From Candidatus Avimicrobium faecavium (GTDB taxonomy: Bacteria > Bacillota > Clostridia > Oscillospirales > Ruminococcaceae), in NCBI GenBank assembly GCA_904419105.1, contig CAJFQR010000005.1, positions 1 through 30,775 on the forward strand: a stretch of DNA of 30,775 nt, written 5' to 3'. The notes beneath the pieces are model-generated. The model worked only from the letters and a program-made list of their open reading frames with translations. It did no database searches and was not told the origin of the DNA. The first letter of the stretch is position 1, and every line of letters starts with the position of its first letter. The translations under genes were made by a program, and so were the position numbers. Below, one piece after another: positions 1 through 7,675 of this stretch.

Positions 1-36
1 CCGGCAGGACCAAAGACAGAAAATGAGGTGTTTCAA

Positions 37-900
37 GTGAAATCTGTACGCGTACTTTTTGTGGGGAACAGCCATACCTTCTTCAACGATATGCCCAGCA
101 TCTTCCAGATGTTCTGCAAGGAGACCGGCGCCGCCGAGGCGGAGGTGGTAATGCAGGCCCACCCCGGTGTGCATCTCGAGTGGCATCTGAACCAGCAGTG
201 GGAACTGCGCTACGCCCTGGTACAGGGCAAGTTTGACTACCTGGTGTTCCAGCAGGCGGCCCATCCCTTCCCGCCCCGGGAGGAGACCCTCCGGGATGCC
301 GCCAAAATGGTGGAGCTGGCCAAGGCCTGCGGCACCGTGCCGGTTGCCACCATTCCCTGGGCGGAGCGCCGCTTCCCCGAGAGCCAGCAGGAGCGGTACG
401 ATACCTTTGACCTGGTAGGCGAGCAGACCGGTGTGACCCTGTCCCCGGTGGGCTATGTCTTTGAGCGGGTCGAGCGGGAGGAAAAGGACATCGACCTCTA
501 CTTTGTCGATGGGGAGCACGCCTCGCCCTACGGCAGCTATGTCATCGCCGCCTGTGCCTTCAACCGCATCTTTGGCAAGAGCGTCATCGGCCTGCCCTAT
601 AAGAGCATCTGCAATGTCCCGGCGGACCGGGCCAAGTTTGAGGAGATCGCCTCGCTGCGCAAGGAGGCCGCCCGCATCGGCGCCCTCGAGGCGGAACTGG
701 CCGCCCTGGAGGGCATCGCCGATCCCAAGACCGCCGCAGCCGGCCTGGTTGCCGAGGCCAACAAGCTCTCCGCCGAGGCATTCGCCCCGATCTGGGACCG
801 GGAGAAGCTCTGGATGGACCTGGACCCGGAAAAGGCCGCCCGCCTGCAGCGCATCATCATGGAGGAGATCGAGAAGTTCGACGCCCGCCACGCCAACTGA
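37..900 (+). CDS. SGNH/GDSL-family hydrolase
   Basis: A 287-residue protein with the marks of an SGNH hydrolase. The GNSHT motif near residues 10-14 carries the presumed nucleophile Ser12. A VFQQ block near residues 70-73 fits the conserved strand after the oxyanion region. A late DGEHAS block supplies Asp158 and His161 of the D-x-x-H catalytic pair. The family cleaves esters, often acetyl or acyl groups on sugars or lipids; the substrate cannot be told. There is no signal peptide or membrane segment, so it is probably cytoplasmic. I chose the GTG at 37 because GAGGTG lies six bases upstream; an in-frame GTG at 28 would add three residues. The C-terminal third is helical and charged. A terminator follows directly. 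Confidence 0.8.
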   Translation: MKSVRVLFVGNSHTFFNDMPSIFQMFCKETGAAEAEVVMQAHPGVHLEWHLNQQWELRYALVQGKFDYLVFQQAAHPFPPREETLRDAAKMVELAKACGTVPVATIPWAERRFPESQQERYDTFDLVGEQTGVTLSPVGYVFERVEREEKDIDLYFVDGEHASPYGSYVIAACAFNRIFGKSVIGLPYKSICNVPADRAKFEEIASLRKEAARIGALEAELAALEGIADPKTAAAGLVAEANKLSAEAFAPIWDREKLWMDLDPEKAARLQRIIMEEIEKFDARHAN

Positions 901-920
901 CCGGCCCCTCCCTCCCAGCA

Positions 921-950
921 AAAAAGCTCCCCCTCGGGGGAGCTTTTTTC
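921..950. terminator. Bidirectional rho-independent terminator
   Basis: An 8-bp stem (GCTCCCCC, 926-933, pairing with 936-943) is flanked by an A-run on the left and a T-run on the right. It can end the SGNH gene rightward and lepB leftward, which converge here. Confidence 0.85.
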
Positions 951-968
951 TGTGGCAGGGCCCTGCCG

Positions 969-1550
969 TTATTCCAGCACGCCGAAGTTCCCAAACGGGA
1001 ACACGGTGAACACCGCCCGGCTCACCACTTCCTCCGCCGGGATGTAGGGGTCGTCCCAGTGGCGGGCGTCGTTGGAGCCGGAGCGGTTGTCCCCGAGGAA
1101 GAAGTAGTGCCCCTCCGGCACCACAAACTCCCCGGTGTATCCATACTCCTGGTTCACCACATACGGCTCGGAGAGCCGTTCGCCGTTGATGTACACATTG
1201 CCGTTGCCCTCGATGCGCACCGTCTCGCCCGGCAGCCCGATCAGCCGCTTGATCAGCGTCTTGTCCAGCTCCTCGCTGTAAAAGGAGTAGATCTCCCCCC
1301 GCTCGAGGTCGCCGGTGTCCCCCCGCAGCGGCAGCGAGATCAGCACGCTGTGCTCGGCGATCGTCGGGATCATGCTCCCGGAGGGCACATAGGTGATGTT
1401 GATGACATAGTTAAAGAGAAACAGCAGCACTGCGATCTCGGCGATCAGCGGCAGCAGCCAGCTCTTGAAAAAGCTCTTCGGGTCAAACTGACGCAGGGCC
1501 TCGGCGGCGCCGCCGCCGGTATCCGGGGTCAGATCCGGTCTTTCCTCCAT
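969..1550 (-). CDS. lepB: Type I signal peptidase
   Basis: Membrane-bound serine protease that removes signal peptides from exported proteins. The 193-residue product has one transmembrane helix at about residues 33-51. It is followed by the signature SGSM, with catalytic Ser59 in PSGSMIPT, and by the general base Lys101 in LIKRLIGLPGE. The box E motif GDNRSGSNDAR lies at about 153-163. This layout is typical of Gram-positive SipS/LepB enzymes. The ATG at 1550 has AGGAGG about seven bases upstream. It begins 16 bases after the stop of lepA and is probably co-transcribed with it. The longer in-frame extension to 1715 lies inside lepA and is not used. Confidence 0.95.
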   Translation of the reverse strand: MEERPDLTPDTGGGAAEALRQFDPKSFFKSWLLPLIAEIAVLLFLFNYVINITYVPSGSMIPTIAEHSVLISLPLRGDTGDLERGEIYSFYSEELDKTLIKRLIGLPGETVRIEGNGNVYINGERLSEPYVVNQEYGYTGEFVVPEGHYFFLGDNRSGSNDARHWDDPYIPAEEVVSRAVFTVFPFGNFGVLE

Positions 1551-1566
1551 AGGGAACCCCTCCTTT

Positions 1567-3375
1567 TTAGCTGTCCAGCTTGAGCACGGCCATAAAGGCC
1601 TCCTGGGGCACCTCCACGCTGCCGAACTGGCGCATGCGCTTCTTGCCCTCCTTCTGCTTTTCGAGCAGTTTCTTCTTGCGGGTGATGTCGCCGCCGTAGC
1701 ACTTGGCCAGTACATCTTTGCGCAGCGCCTTCACCGTCTCCCGGGCGATCACCTTCCCGCCGATGGCCGCCTGGATCGGGATCTCAAAGAGCTGCCGCGG
1801 GATGTGCTCCTTGAGCTTTTCCACCATCGCCCGGGCCCGGGGATAGGCCTTGTCCGCGTGGATGATAAAGGAGAGGGCGTCCACCGTCTCTCCGTTGAGC
1901 AGGATGTCCAGCTTCACCAGCTTGGAGGGCTGGTAGCCGGAGAGCTCGTAGTCAAAGGAGGCGTACCCCCGGGTGCGGCTCTTGAGCGAGTCGAAGAAGT
2001 CGTAGATGATCTCATTGAGCGGCAGCTTGTAGTGCAGCTCCACCCGGTCGGTGTCCAGGTACTTGGTGTCGATGTACTCCCCCCGGCGCTCCTGGCACAG
2101 CTCCATGATGTTGCCGATGTACTGGGCCGGGGAGAAGATGCTCGCCCGCACCATCGGCTCCTCGGCGGAGGCGATCAGCGTCGGGTCGGGGTAGTTGGTC
2201 GGGTTGTCGATCTCCAGATCCCGGCCGTCGGTCATGTGCAGCCGGTAGACGACGCTCGGCGCCGTGGTGATGAGGTCGAGCCCGTACTCCCGCTCCAGCC
2301 GCTCCTGGATGATCTCCATGTGTAAGAGCCCCAGGAAGCCGCACCGGAACCCGAAGCCCAGCGCCACCGAGGTCTCCGGCTCGAAGGAGAGGGAGGCGTC
2401 GTTGAGCTGGAGCTTTTCCAGCGCGTCCCGCAGGTCCGGGTATTTGGCCCCGTCCACCGGGTAGATGCCGGAGAACACCATCGGGTTCACCTTGCGGTAG
2501 CCGGGCAGCGGTTTGGCGGCCGGCCGGTCGGCGTTGGTGACGGTGTCGCCCACCCGGGTGTCCGCCACGCTCTTGATGCTGGCGGTGAGATAGCCCACAT
2601 CGCCGGCGAGCAGCTCGTCACAGGGGATCAGCGCCGTGGCGCCGAAGTGTCCCACCTCCACCACGCCGAACTCCGCCCCGGTGGCCATCATGCGGATGCG
2701 GTCCCCGGCTTTGACCGAGCCGTCCATCAGCCGCATCGAGACGATGACCCCCCGGTAGCTGTCGTAGTAGCTGTCGAAGATCAGCGCCCGCAGCGGCTCC
2801 TCCCGGTTGTCCGGCGGGCCGGGGATGTCGCTGACGATCCGCTCCAGCACCTCGCCGATGTTCAGCCCGGTCTTGGCGCTGATGCGCGGGGCGTCCAGCG
2901 CCGGGATGCCGATCACATCTTCGATCTCATGGGCCACCCGGTCCGGGTCGGCGGCGGGCAGGTCGATCTTGTTGATCACCGGCAGGATCTCCAGGTCGTG
3001 CTCCAGCGCCAGATAGGTGTTGGCCAGCGTCTGGGCCTCGATGCCCTGGCTGGCGTCCACCACCAGCACCGCCCCTTCACAGGCGGCCAGCGACCGGCTC
3101 ACCTCGTAGTTGAAGTCCACATGGCCCGGCGTGTCGATCAGGTTCAGCGTGTAGGTCTTTCCGTTTTGGGCGCGGTATTTCAGGTTCACCGCCCGGGCCT
3201 TGATGGTGATGCCCCGCTCCCGTTCAATGTCCATATTGTCCAGCAGCTGGTCCTCCATATCCCGGCGGGCCACCGTCTCGGTGTTCTCCAGGATGCGGTC
3301 GGCCAGCGTGGATTTTCCGTGGTCGATGTGCGCGATGATGGAAAAGTTTCGGATATCATCCCGTCTTGTTGGCAT
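1567..3375 (-). CDS. lepA: Elongation factor 4 (LepA), ribosome back-translocase GTPase
   Basis: A 602-residue translational GTPase, full length for LepA. All G motifs are visible: AHIDHGKS (15-22), RGITIKA (54-60), DTPGH (81-85), NKID (135-138) and SAK (166-168). The C-terminal part holds the EF-G-like domains and the LepA-specific tail rich in lysine. LepA binds ribosomes and is proposed to reverse or remodel translocation and to help 30S assembly. In Bacillus lepA lies next to spoIIP, gpr and hemW; here those genes are in the same window, but hemW lies upstream of lepA rather than downstream and about 15 kb of phage-like DNA separates spoIIP. lepB follows closely as an apparent second gene of the transcript. 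Confidence 0.97.
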   Translation of the reverse strand: MPTRRDDIRNFSIIAHIDHGKSTLADRILENTETVARRDMEDQLLDNMDIERERGITIKARAVNLKYRAQNGKTYTLNLIDTPGHVDFNYEVSRSLAACEGAVLVVDASQGIEAQTLANTYLALEHDLEILPVINKIDLPAADPDRVAHEIEDVIGIPALDAPRISAKTGLNIGEVLERIVSDIPGPPDNREEPLRALIFDSYYDSYRGVIVSMRLMDGSVKAGDRIRMMATGAEFGVVEVGHFGATALIPCDELLAGDVGYLTASIKSVADTRVGDTVTNADRPAAKPLPGYRKVNPMVFSGIYPVDGAKYPDLRDALEKLQLNDASLSFEPETSVALGFGFRCGFLGLLHMEIIQERLEREYGLDLITTAPSVVYRLHMTDGRDLEIDNPTNYPDPTLIASAEEPMVRASIFSPAQYIGNIMELCQERRGEYIDTKYLDTDRVELHYKLPLNEIIYDFFDSLKSRTRGYASFDYELSGYQPSKLVKLDILLNGETVDALSFIIHADKAYPRARAMVEKLKEHIPRQLFEIPIQAAIGGKVIARETVKALRKDVLAKCYGGDITRKKKLLEKQKEGKKRMRQFGSVEVPQEAFMAVLKLDS

Positions 3376-3412
3376 TTGGCATTCTCTCCTGCAAATTGAG
3401 TCGATACAATGA

Positions 3413-3444
3413 GAAAAAAAGCCCCCGGCCCGTTGCCGAGGGCT
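3413..3444 (-). terminator. Leftward terminator-like hairpin upstream of lepA
   Basis: On the minus strand AGCCCTCGGC (3444-3435) can pair with GCCGGGGGCT (3429-3420) with one wobble, and a run of seven T follows. It can end the DUF1648 gene. It also lies immediately downstream of the best lepA promoter candidate, so it would be within the first bases of that transcript. Confidence 0.65.
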
Positions 3445-3452
3445 ATCAATTC

Positions 3453-3482
3453 AGTATAGCACACTTCCCGGGAAAAAGGCAA
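3453..3482 (-). promoter_or_regulatory. Sigma-A promoter candidate for lepA-lepB
   Basis: Minus-strand TTGCCT (3482-3477), an 18-base spacer and TATACT (3458-3453). It starts just past the stop codon of the upstream gene. Confidence 0.5.
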
Positions 3483-3484
3483 GG

Positions 3485-3994
3485 TCACCGCCCCCGCCGC
3501 GCCCGGTAAAAATACACCCCGACCGGCCCGAAGAGGAGGAGCAGGAACACCGGCAGCGCCCACACCGGCAGATCCGCCCCGCCGGGGCTCCACCGGCACA
3601 GAAAGGCGAAGATCCCGCCGATCCCCGCCGCCATCTGGCAGAGCAGCTCCCCGGTGAGCCGGTAGAGCCGCTCCCCGGCTGGCCCGGCCTTGTATGCCCC
3701 GGTGAGGCTGTTATCCGCCACATTCCAGCTCCGGGGGTACCGCCGCACCAGCGCCGGCAGCCCCCACACTGCCCAGCCGATGCTGTAGAGGAAGACCAGG
3801 CTCCCCTTCGGCCCGAACCCGTCCGCCTTGCCGGAAAAACCGTAGTGGGTCGGGATAATAGCGGGGATCTGCGCCCAGTGCAGGGCCAGCCAGACCCCGG
3901 CCGCCGCCAGACACCCGGCCCCGATCCCGAGCAGCACCCGCTCCCGCCGGGAGAGGGGCAGCCGCACCGGCGGCCGGTAGCGATCCTGTTCCAT
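3485..3994 (-). CDS. DUF1648-domain membrane protein
   Basis: A 169-residue membrane protein with a DUF1648-type block, IPTHYGFSGKADGFG, after the first transmembrane helix; this block is shared with SdpI-like and related Gram-positive membrane proteins. Three or four hydrophobic helices are visible (about residues 17-36, 59-76, 115-130 and 142-158). DUF1648 proteins of known function include immunity or sensing partners of peptide toxins, but no toxin gene is nearby and the role here is unknown. The ATG at 3994 has GGAGG about seven bases upstream; a longer reading to 4015 lacks a good site. It lies between the GNAT gene and lepA on the same strand. Confidence 0.75.
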   Translation of the reverse strand: MEQDRYRPPVRLPLSRRERVLLGIGAGCLAAAGVWLALHWAQIPAIIPTHYGFSGKADGFGPKGSLVFLYSIGWAVWGLPALVRRYPRSWNVADNSLTGAYKAGPAGERLYRLTGELLCQMAAGIGGIFAFLCRWSPGGADLPVWALPVFLLLLFGPVGVYFYRARRGR

Positions 3995-4017
3995 ATCGCG
4001 CCTCCTTCCACACAACC

Positions 4018-4035
4018 CCCCTCCGCACGGAGGGG
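4018..4035. terminator. GC-rich hairpin between the GNAT and DUF1648 genes
   Basis: A 7-bp perfect stem (CCCCTCC with GGAGGGG) around a four-base loop, followed on the + strand by a T-run. On the strand that is actually transcribed the U-tract is poor, so it may be only a weak terminator or an mRNA-end structure. Confidence 0.4.
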
Positions 4036-4042
4036 CCTTTTT

Positions 4043-4690
4043 TTATTCCGCCGGCAGCGTGGCCTGGCTCAGGATCCAGAAGCTCTGCTGGCAGGGCAGC
4101 TCCTTTTTCTCCAGCGGAGGCAGCGCTGCGTCAAAGGCCTCTGCCGCCGCCGGGTCGAATTCATAGGCCGGGCTCTCCCGGTACCGCCACCGATGGCCGG
4201 CCAGCGCCCCGGGCGCCAGTTCCAGCGCCAGCATCGCCGCCGGGAAGCTCCCGTCCGGCAGCGAGATGCCCAGCCGCTTGGCGCTGACAAACCCCCGGCT
4301 GACATAGTTGTCCGGATCGCCGACGATCACCACCGCCTCGTACCCGAGCTCCCTTGCCTTTTTCAGGCTCTCCTCGATCAGCACCCGGCTGATGCCCCGG
4401 CGCTGCCGGTCCGGCCGCACGGCGATGGGCCCGAAGGTGAGGATCCCCTTTTCCGCCCCGTCCTCATCGGTGAGGAAGGACTTTGTGTACATGATGGACC
4501 CGACGAGCTCCCCGCCCGCCTCGGCCACCAGATCCAGCTCGGGGATAAAGTCCGGATGCCCCCGCAGGATATGGGCCAGATAGTGCTCGGAGCAGCCGGG
4601 CACATACCGGTTGTAAAAGGCCGCCCGGATCAGCCCTTCCACCGCTTCATAGTCCGCCGGGGTCTCCCGGCGCAGCGTCAGATCTTCCAC
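4043..4690 (-). CDS. GNAT N-acetyltransferase, YhbS-like
   Basis: A 215-residue acetyl-CoA-dependent N-acetyltransferase. Motif A is clear at about 91-110 (VRPDRQRRGISRVLIEESL), with the QRRGIS loop that holds the pyrophosphate of acetyl-CoA. VIVGDPDNYVSRGF that follows is typical of the YhbS group. The C-terminal 70 residues form an extension common in this group. The acceptor substrate is unknown. Translation most likely begins at GTG 4690, with AGGAG seven bases upstream. It starts 13 bases after the stop of the flavin-binding protein gene, so the two are probably one transcript. Confidence 0.85.
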   Translation of the reverse strand: MEDLTLRRETPADYEAVEGLIRAAFYNRYVPGCSEHYLAHILRGHPDFIPELDLVAEAGGELVGSIMYTKSFLTDEDGAEKGILTFGPIAVRPDRQRRGISRVLIEESLKKARELGYEAVVIVGDPDNYVSRGFVSAKRLGISLPDGSFPAAMLALELAPGALAGHRWRYRESPAYEFDPAAAEAFDAALPPLEKKELPCQQSFWILSQATLPAE

Positions 4691-4703
4691 TGTGGTCTCC
4701 TTC

Positions 4704-5186
4704 TCATTCGTGTTCCTTGCAGGAGAGCTCCTCCACCGTCAGCCGCAGCACCTCCACCGCCGCCAGCATCCTGGAGAAGTCCCAGCCCTCGCTGCGCCCG
4801 GTGTACTGCCCCATCAGGCAGCCCAGCCCCCGGAGCCGTTCGGCCTCGTCCTCCACCAGCTCCAGCCGCCCGGTGCCGATGACGCTCTGGAACCGGTAGG
4901 CGTAGTCACAGGCCGCCGGGCCGCTCACCAGTTCGCCGCCCCGGTCCAGTTCAAAGCCCACCAGCGGCCGCTCTCTGGCCAGGTCGAGCTTCCGCCCCTT
5001 CTTCGCCGAGTGGAAGTAAAAGACCCGCTTCTCCCCCTCGCGGACGAAGCCGAAGTTCAGCGGCAGGATATACGGCGCCCCGTCCCCGACGGGGAAGGCC
5101 AGGCGGAGGCAGTCACACCCGCGGATGATGGCGTCGATGGCCGCGCCGTCGGTGACCTGCCGGTCTTTGCGTCTCATTTCGATCAC
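4704..5186 (-). CDS. Pyridoxamine 5'-phosphate oxidase-family flavin protein (NimA-like)
   Basis: A 160-residue split-barrel flavin protein. The N-terminus MRRKDRQVTD is characteristic of the NimA/5-nitroimidazole-reductase-like group, and the blocks YILPLNFGF and VFYFHSAKKGRKLDL fit its FMN-binding barrel. Known relatives reduce nitro compounds or bind heme or flavin; the true substrate here is not shown. The chosen start is GTG 5186, because GGAGGG lies seven bases upstream; the ATG at 5177 would be about 16 bases from that site. It is the first gene of a two-gene unit with the GNAT gene and has its own promoter. Confidence 0.85.
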   Translation of the reverse strand: MIEMRRKDRQVTDGAAIDAIIRGCDCLRLAFPVGDGAPYILPLNFGFVREGEKRVFYFHSAKKGRKLDLARERPLVGFELDRGGELVSGPAACDYAYRFQSVIGTGRLELVEDEAERLRGLGCLMGQYTGRSEGWDFSRMLAAVEVLRLTVEELSCKEHE

Positions 5187-5221
5187 AGAGGATCCCTCCT
5201 TCGGAATGGGTTTCTGGCTCT

Positions 5222-5250
5222 ATCATACCTGTTTTCCCCCGGCTGCACAA
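5222..5250 (-). promoter_or_regulatory. Sigma-A promoter for the nim-like/GNAT pair
   Basis: Minus-strand TTGTGC (5250-5245), a 17-base spacer and TATGAT (5227-5222), about 36 bases before the GTG start. Confidence 0.6.
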
Positions 5251-5278
5251 GGGGGAGCTTTTTCCGGGGAACTCTCCC

Positions 5279-6382
5279 TCATACCTCCCAAAGCAGGTAC
5301 TCAATCGCCCCGTTGGAGACGAGGAACCCCTCTCTCGTCAGCCGTACCCGGCTGCCCTCCACCACAGCCAGCCCCTGTTCGGCCAGCCGCCTGCCCCGTT
5401 CCAGCAGCCCGGGGATGCCGGGGCAGCAGGCGGTGTCCACCCCGTCCGCCAGCCGCAGCCGGAGCATCACCGTCTCCTCCTCGCCGCCGCCGGGGCCTTC
5501 GTCCACCGGCAGGCTCCACGGGTCCGCCGCCGTCACGAACCCCTCCAGGTCCCGGGGAAAGCTGTACCGCTCCCCGCCCAGATACCCCGCCGCCGACGGC
5601 CCGATCCCGAGATACTCCGCCCCGGTCCAGTACCGCAGGTTGTGCCGGCTCTCATACCCCGGCTTTGCAAAGTTGGAGATCTCATACTGCCGGTACCCGG
5701 CCGCCTCCAGCCGGTCACACACCGCCAGATACACCGCCCGCTGGCTCTCCTCGTCCAGCTCCTCCTCCCGGTAGCGGGCGGCATACCGGGTGCCCTCCTC
5801 CAGCTGGAGCAGATAGCAGGAGATGTGCTCCGGCGCAAGCCCGAGGATGAATTCGGCGGAAAAAAGCCCTTCCTCCACCCCCTGCCCCGGCAGGCCGAGC
5901 ATCAGATCCAGCGTCAGGTTTTCAAACCCCGCCTCCCGTGCCAGCCGGACGGTCTCTGCCGCCCCGCCTGCCGTGTGGATCCGCCCGAGGTCCCGCAGCC
6001 TTCCGTCCGCCCCCGACTGCACCCCAAGGCTCAGCCGGTTGAACCCCGCCTCCCGGAACCCCCGGAGGGCCGCCCCGGTCACCGCCACGGGGTTTGCCTC
6101 CAGCGTGATCTCTGCATCCGGGGCGAACACCCAGCGCTTTGCCACCGCAGCCAGCATCTTCCCCAGTCGCTTCGGCCCGAGCAGCGCCGGCGTCCCGCCC
6201 CCGAAGTAGACGCTCCCGACCTCCCGCCCGGCCTCCAGCGGCGCCGTGGCCACCGCCCGGCACACCGCCTCGGTGTAGGGCTCAAACAGATCCCCCCGCC
6301 TGGTCACCGTGTAGAAGTCGCAGTAGTCGCACCGGCTGGCGCAGAACGGGATGTGGATGTACACCCCCGGCGTCTCTCCCAT
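5279..6382 (-). CDS. hemW: HemW, radical SAM heme chaperone
   Basis: A 367-residue radical SAM protein. The cluster motif Cys14-x3-Cys18-x2-Cys21 (CASRCDYC) binds the 4Fe-4S cluster. GGGTP and NRLSLGVQS are typical of the HemN/HemW barrel, and the HNLRYW motif in the second half marks HemW rather than the coproporphyrinogen dehydrogenase HemN. HemW binds heme and is thought to insert it into respiratory proteins. The length suits the family (about 370-380). The ATG at 6382 follows a purine-rich GGGGGG site; the longer in-frame reading to 6490 crosses its own promoter. In Bacillus hemW follows lepA directly; here three other genes lie between them. Confidence 0.93.
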   Translation of the reverse strand: MGETPGVYIHIPFCASRCDYCDFYTVTRRGDLFEPYTEAVCRAVATAPLEAGREVGSVYFGGGTPALLGPKRLGKMLAAVAKRWVFAPDAEITLEANPVAVTGAALRGFREAGFNRLSLGVQSGADGRLRDLGRIHTAGGAAETVRLAREAGFENLTLDLMLGLPGQGVEEGLFSAEFILGLAPEHISCYLLQLEEGTRYAARYREEELDEESQRAVYLAVCDRLEAAGYRQYEISNFAKPGYESRHNLRYWTGAEYLGIGPSAAGYLGGERYSFPRDLEGFVTAADPWSLPVDEGPGGGEEETVMLRLRLADGVDTACCPGIPGLLERGRRLAEQGLAVVEGSRVRLTREGFLVSNGAIEYLLWEV

Positions 6383-6407
6383 AAAAAAGCCCCCCTTTGC
6401 TACCGTG

Positions 6408-6437
6408 AGTATACCACACCCGCCCCCGCCTGCGCAA
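6408..6437 (-). promoter_or_regulatory. Sigma-A promoter for hemW
   Basis: Minus-strand TTGCGC (6437-6432), an 18-base spacer and TATACT (6413-6408), about 26 bases before the start codon. Confidence 0.6.
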
Positions 6438-6444
6438 TCGGCAC

Positions 6445-6467
6445 AAAAAAAGACCGCCCACAGGCGG
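6445..6467 (-). terminator. Leftward terminator with no leftward gene before it
   Basis: Minus-strand stem CCGCC/GGCGG (6467-6463 with 6458-6454) followed by seven T. It points toward hemW, yet no minus-strand gene lies to its right until 22.0 kb. Confidence 0.65.
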
Positions 6468-6524
6468 CGCTTCGAGTGGTGAGCTTCCACAAAGAAGCCG
6501 GTGAAAGTTTATCCATTTTCCCGA

Positions 6525-6554
6525 TTTACAAAGGCCGGGCATCTCTGCTATCTT
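6525..6554 (+). promoter_or_regulatory. Sigma-A promoter candidate for the lipoprotein gene
   Basis: TTTACA (6525-6530), an 18-base spacer and TATCTT (6549-6554), 45 bases before the ATG. Confidence 0.4.
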
Positions 6555-6599
6555 CAAATTGAAAGGATCAATGTTCCCTATGATAGAAAGGAGGCCGCT

Positions 6600-7412
6600 A
6601 TGAGACGCCGCTGCTTTTTGCTTTTGATCGTTGCCTGCCTGATTCTCACTTCTTGTGGCACCGGATCGCCTGCCGCAGTACCCGATGCACCGGTCGGTGT
6701 CCGGGATATCACAGGGGAGGAGTTGGACCTGACCGGGGATTTCCTCTACGCACGGTATAATGAGGTATACGCCCGCACCACCACCGGCTTTTATACGGAT
6801 AACCGGAGCGCCCCCGACCAGTTTGACAGCGAGGGCACCTATACCGGCGGCTGGCAGCTGCCTGATGATGTTGCCTGGCGGCTCCTGACCCGGGAGGCTC
6901 CGCCGGAGGGATACTCCCTCTCAAGCGGGTACAGCCAGCAGCAGGTGAGCGCGGCGGCGGGGACAGCGGTACCGGTCGAACAGCGTGTGGAACTCACCGA
7001 TGTTACCCTGACCGGCGTCCTGCGCCTGGTGGAGACCGGCCGGGATACGGGGAGCATCTACGGAATGAACGAGGCGCCCGGCGACCTGTTTTTCTATCCC
7101 TACCCGGAGTCGATGGGGGATTTCCCGTTTATCGACTATGGCTCCTCGGTCACCTACCCTCTGACCGTAGCGGGGGAGCGGACCGATTTTAGCTTTGCCG
7201 CCGATACCCCCCGCATCTGGCTGGGAAATTTAGATGAGGACACCCTTCGATACCCGTCCGCCGCCGCTGGAGAGGTACGCGCCCTCTTTGCTGGGAGCGA
7301 TCTGATCGAGGCCACCGTCGCCTTCCGCCAGCTGTCCATTTCCTACACCCGCGATGCCCCGCCTTCGTATACCAGCGTGATCGATTCGCTGGAGAAAAAC
7401 GCCGGTCTCTGA
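6600..7412 (+). CDS. Predicted lipoprotein of unknown function
   Basis: A 270-residue exported protein. The N-terminus MRRRC followed by a hydrophobic stretch and a lipobox LTSC (16-19) predicts lipidation at Cys19 and attachment to the outer face of the membrane. The mature part is acidic and rich in Tyr, Thr and Gly, with no motif I recognise. The ATG at 6600 has AAAGGAGG upstream; the longer in-frame reading to 6501 would destroy the signal peptide. The gene stands alone between its own promoter and terminator. A second, unrelated lipoprotein gene sits on the far side of the phage-like cluster. Confidence 0.75.
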   Translation: MRRRCFLLLIVACLILTSCGTGSPAAVPDAPVGVRDITGEELDLTGDFLYARYNEVYARTTTGFYTDNRSAPDQFDSEGTYTGGWQLPDDVAWRLLTREAPPEGYSLSSGYSQQQVSAAAGTAVPVEQRVELTDVTLTGVLRLVETGRDTGSIYGMNEAPGDLFFYPYPESMGDFPFIDYGSSVTYPLTVAGERTDFSFAADTPRIWLGNLDEDTLRYPSAAAGEVRALFAGSDLIEATVAFRQLSISYTRDAPPSYTSVIDSLEKNAGL

Positions 7413-7426
7413 CCGCACAGCACCTC

Positions 7427-7453
7427 AAAGCCCTCTTCGGAGGGCTTTTTTTA
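7427..7453 (+). terminator. Rho-independent terminator of the lipoprotein gene
   Basis: Stem AGCCCTC/GAGGGCT around a TTCG tetraloop, followed by seven T. It separates this gene from the particle operon. Confidence 0.9.
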
Positions 7454-7467
7454 TGCTCGTTTTTGCC

Positions 7468-7502
7468 GGCAGTTATCATACATTCGCACATAAATAACTG
7501 CC
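7468..7502. promoter_or_regulatory. Perfect 9-bp inverted repeat upstream of the particle operon
   Basis: GGCAGTTAT (7468-7476) and ATAACTGCC (7494-7502) are separated by 17 bases, so the half-sites lie about 26 bp centre to centre. The repeat ends 12 bases before the -35 element of the operon promoter. It is placed like an operator or activator site for a dimeric regulator. Confidence 0.45.
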
Positions 7503-7514
7503 AATTTATCTGCC

Positions 7515-7543
7515 TTGAATAAGATATTATTTGTGCATATCAT
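7515..7543 (+). promoter_or_regulatory. Sigma-A promoter of the particle operon
   Basis: TTGAAT (7515-7520), a 17-base spacer and TATCAT (7538-7543), in an AT-rich patch unlike the rest of the region. The leader to the first gene would be about 125 bases. Confidence 0.55.
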
Positions 7544-7580
7544 AGAAACTCCCGCCTTTTTTTCAATCTCCCCCCAAAGT

Positions 7581-7598
7581 GTTGCATTTTTTTGCAAC
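7581..7598 (+). other. GTTGCA inverted repeat in the operon leader
   Basis: GTTGCA and TGCAAC flank a loop of six T. It would form a small hairpin in the leader RNA or serve as a binding site. There is no following T-tract, so it is not a normal terminator. Confidence 0.35.
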
Positions 7599-7675
7599 AA
7601 ACCCCCCGATTTGGCGGTATGGGTGAAAGGGGTCTTTCCCCGAAACACCAAACCAAAGCCAAGGAGATGAAGCGC

